A stretch of 64,000 nucleotides of DNA. Source: Ceratobasidium sp. AG-K. Taxonomy: Eukaryota > Basidiomycota > Agaricomycetes > Cantharellales > Ceratobasidiaceae. Below, piece by piece: positions 61,828 through 64,000 of the stretch. The stretch is from positions 2,046,001 to 2,110,000 of the forward strand of contig JAWNGF010000010.1 of assembly GCA_037039685.1 (NCBI GenBank), written 5' to 3'. The stretch's first letter is position 1. Each line of letters opens with the position of its first letter. The notes under the pieces are model-generated. The model had not been told where the DNA came from, ran no database searches, and saw only the letters and a program-made list of their open reading frames with translations. Made by a program: the position numbers and the translations under genes.

Positions 61828-62088
61828 TTTGCCTCCTGGTCAACCGTGATACCCTAGCGTGCCTTTTCTTGTATATAACAACGTGTTCCCTCGTCAAATT
61901 TAGATCTGCATATGACCTGCTCCCTTGCAATCGTGTGCCTCAAGTGCGACTGCGTGTGTTGTGATGATGATCTTGTCGGCGCGACCGAGCCAGGGCGCGT
62001 CCGCGTGACCGTGTCGACCAGACCCTTTGAGGGTCACGCGTCATTTGCGTGATCAGCATCCGCCACACCCAGGAGTTGCTCATCCACA

Positions 62089-62988
62089 ATGTCTCAACCC
62101 AAAGGAAGTCGCCAAGATACCGAGTCCCTTGTCAAACACGAAAGCTCCGAGGTAAAAGGTGTGTGTGGCACTGGGCATAAATGAAAGGACCAGCGAGGAT
62201 GGCTGACTCGAACCTACGACCTCCTGTAGTTAATTCCACATAGAACGCGTTGGAACTTTGCTTAACGTGATAAACATTAGGACAGTGACTCTGTTACAGA
62301 AGCGGTGGAGACCGAGCATGATTCTGGATCCGACGTATCTGGAGATTTTGGCGATGAGGCGGCTTGCGATCCGGAGTTTATGTTTGCGGATGCAAACCTA
62401 GACTTGCAGGTATGTTTTATTCGAATTTCTCCCTCCCACTCATGCTCACCTTTCTTGTTTCACAGACCGATGAGTTACGTTTTTGGATCCATACGTTCAT
62501 CCTATAGGACTTTGCGGGGCTCGAATCCAAGGTCGCCGACGCCCGAATGGATACTGAGGAGCAATGGAGGTTGCTTGTACTAAAGGATAGCGCCGAGGAT
62601 GTCCGCAACACATTGACGATCCTCTACACAAAGTACGTGTGTTTTCCATTAAACAACATATGACAGTCTTTCGTTGGGCTGACACTTCCACAACGCAAGG
62701 CCGTATGAGCCTCACGACTTCGAGGCCGCGACTCTCGAATCAGCTCTCAAACTTGCAACCAAGTACGACAACCAGGAGCTCCGTGACTATGCGATCCAGC
62801 AGCTCAGCCAGCGCTCACTGGATCCCATCGAACGGTTTCGACCAGCACGTGACTACGATATATCCGACTGGAAGTTCAAGGCGGTTGAGGACTTGTGCAC
62901 ACGCGATGACCCTATCACGAGGAAAGAGGCATCCATTCTTGGTTCCGACGTGTTCGCCGACATCGCTGTGAAGCGCGAAGAGAAATAG
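62089..62988 (+). pseudogene. BTB-like protein gene with one in-frame TAG
   Basis: Exons suggested by splice signals: 62089 to ~62151 (MSQPKGSRQD), 62281-62408 (EFMFADANLDLQ), 62466 to ~62632 and 62700-62988. The protein has the same layout as the 59396 gene: FADANLDLQ, TDELRFWIHTFIL, DVRNTLTILYT, PYEPHDFEAATLESALKLATKYDNQELRDYAI and WKFKAVEDLCTRDDPIT. An in-frame TAG at 62505-62507, after FIL, may come from CAG. Everything else is well preserved, so this could be a recent null allele. Alternatively a very short intron (about 30 nt) would remove it, but that is shorter than any other here. Confidence 0.55.
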
Positions 62989-63641
62989 TTTTCGAGAGGA
63001 CATCGTGCAGGTGCCCAGCAAACTCTGTAGTTCCGTCCACACATGCAGTAGACTATTCGGGGGTTCGATTCCACATCCGTGTCTCCACCAAGAATTTTTT
63101 CTCTTTGACTTGCCTTACGTATTCTTTATCTACTTGTTAGTTCAATAATTGAGACATATTTATCATGGGCCAACATCACACCCGCCACCCTTGTTCCATG
63201 ATGTTATCTAATATTCTCTTGTTACTGCTATTTGGAAGCTGGACTTGTTCCCGCATTCGAGGTTACTTTAATGTATCAGCAAGCCATCATCCCGATACAT
63301 CTCGTACCAAATACAAGTACCCTCTTGCACTTAGGCCCGTCTCTATATTTGCCGACCCCTATGAGTGAGTATCATATATTACCCCCCAATAGGTCCATTC
63401 GCGACTTTGACTCGGTTGGTTACCTTCAGGACGTCTTGGAGTAGAGCATGCGCCCGTATTCGGAGTGTATGCGCTTTGCCTCTTTGGTGATCACCAGCTT
63501 ACAAACCTGAGTCAACTAATCCCACGTGATCCGGATCCCGACCACACACTTCTTTATCTCGTTAAATTTACCATAATTACGCCGGCGATCAACGGCATCG
63601 AGTCTTGATCATAATTCGTTCGATACCTAGTCTCGTGATTT
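62989..63641. other. Intergenic region
   Basis: About 650 bp; only short frames (for example 63165-63368) with no recognisable motif. Confidence 0.35.
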
Positions 63642-64000
63642 AATGGATCAAGAAGAAACGTTTTCAGGTGGCTCGACCTCGAGTGCCCGGACCTGTGATA
63701 AGAACTAACTAGAACGCAGAACTCCAATCCGATCCACAGGAATCACCCAAGGCCCCAGGCAAGATCACCCAAAAAGAATACGAAATTCCCGAGGTAACCC
63801 TCACTAGTTTAGGTGAAGATGAAGACCGTCATCAGTGGCGGTAACTAACTTTAGTGCTACCTCACAGTCAACTGCGCGCAAAACGAGGTAGCGAGTTCGG
63901 GGCGGATTTTATTCGTTGAGCTTGATGAGGATGGGTACTATAGCTCAGAGCCAGAAGCGGAAGAGACCGAATGGGGAACTGGGGATGAAGGGAAGAGCGC
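63642..64000 (+). CDS. 5' end of an unidentified gene, runs off the window
   Basis: An ATG at 63642 opens MDQEETFSGGSTSS. Coding-like pieces follow across plausible short introns: QKEYEIPE near 63770-63795, then from about 63909 ILFVELDEDGYYSSEPEAE, which is open to the end. The predicted N-terminus is very acidic. The exon joins are uncertain and the family is not recognisable. Confidence 0.3.

Noticed and set aside
62195..62260. Minus-strand GGTTCGAGTC resembling a tRNA B box, with tRNA-like text around it
   Set aside because: The T-stem does not pair, no acceptor or anticodon stem can be drawn, and it lies inside a predicted intron of the BTB-like gene.

Overview
The window looks like a piece of a filamentous basidiomycete genome, most plausibly an Agaricomycete of the Rhizoctonia/Ceratobasidium type. 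The evidence is the 45-75 nt GT..AG introns, NB-ARC and HGD-type kinase gene fragments, small BTB-type genes in series, Tf1/sushi-like chromoviruses and CpG-directed decay of repeats. The genus is inferred; no marker gene here proves it.

Layout. 1-2972 holds a NACHT/NB-ARC-type NLR gene and a broken protein kinase gene. 2986-46833 is one nested stack of mobile DNA, 43.8 kb long, in which each insertion except one small ambiguity is closed by a perfect target-site duplication (TSD). A 1.6-kb foldback element (TSD TTA) carries Ty3/gypsy element B on the minus strand (4171-46420, TSD AAAAT). B in turn received three insertions: gypsy element A (4389-11612, TSD AGGCG), a complete hAT transposon (11863-18228, 8-bp TSD TTCTAGGT) and gypsy element C (20819-43301, TSD ATATG). 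C carries gypsy element D (21701-36906, TSD GTTGC). D carries two solo LTRs, G (TSD ACAGT) and F (TSD GTTGG), and gypsy element E (27586-34682, TSD CTGGT). 46980-52620 is a second, dead NLR copy split by a Ty1/copia element (47462-52363). 52831-64000 is ordinary gene space: a serine carboxypeptidase, SRP14, a type-B carboxylesterase, a BTB/AT-hook protein, two damaged BTB-like genes and the start of another gene.

Biology. The five gypsy elements fall into two families (A/C/D and B/E) that share one programme. (1) A 12-nt sequence 33 bp downstream of the TATA box is exactly complementary to the primer-binding site 2 nt after the 5' LTR, which predicts Tf1-like self-priming. (2) Gag and Pol are joined by a -1 frameshift at GGGAAAA, followed in A/C/D by a hairpin. 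(3) Pol ends in a chromodomain. (4) A third reading frame overlaps the 3' end of pol and ends in motifs of the form IDLT plus acidic residues, which resemble SUMO-interacting motifs. This accessory ORF3 is the least explained part of the window.

Decay. Essentially all differences I could see between paired LTRs, and most in-frame stops (CGA to TGA), are CpG transitions. The amount of decay follows the nesting order: B is most decayed, then C and D, while A and E look young and possibly active.
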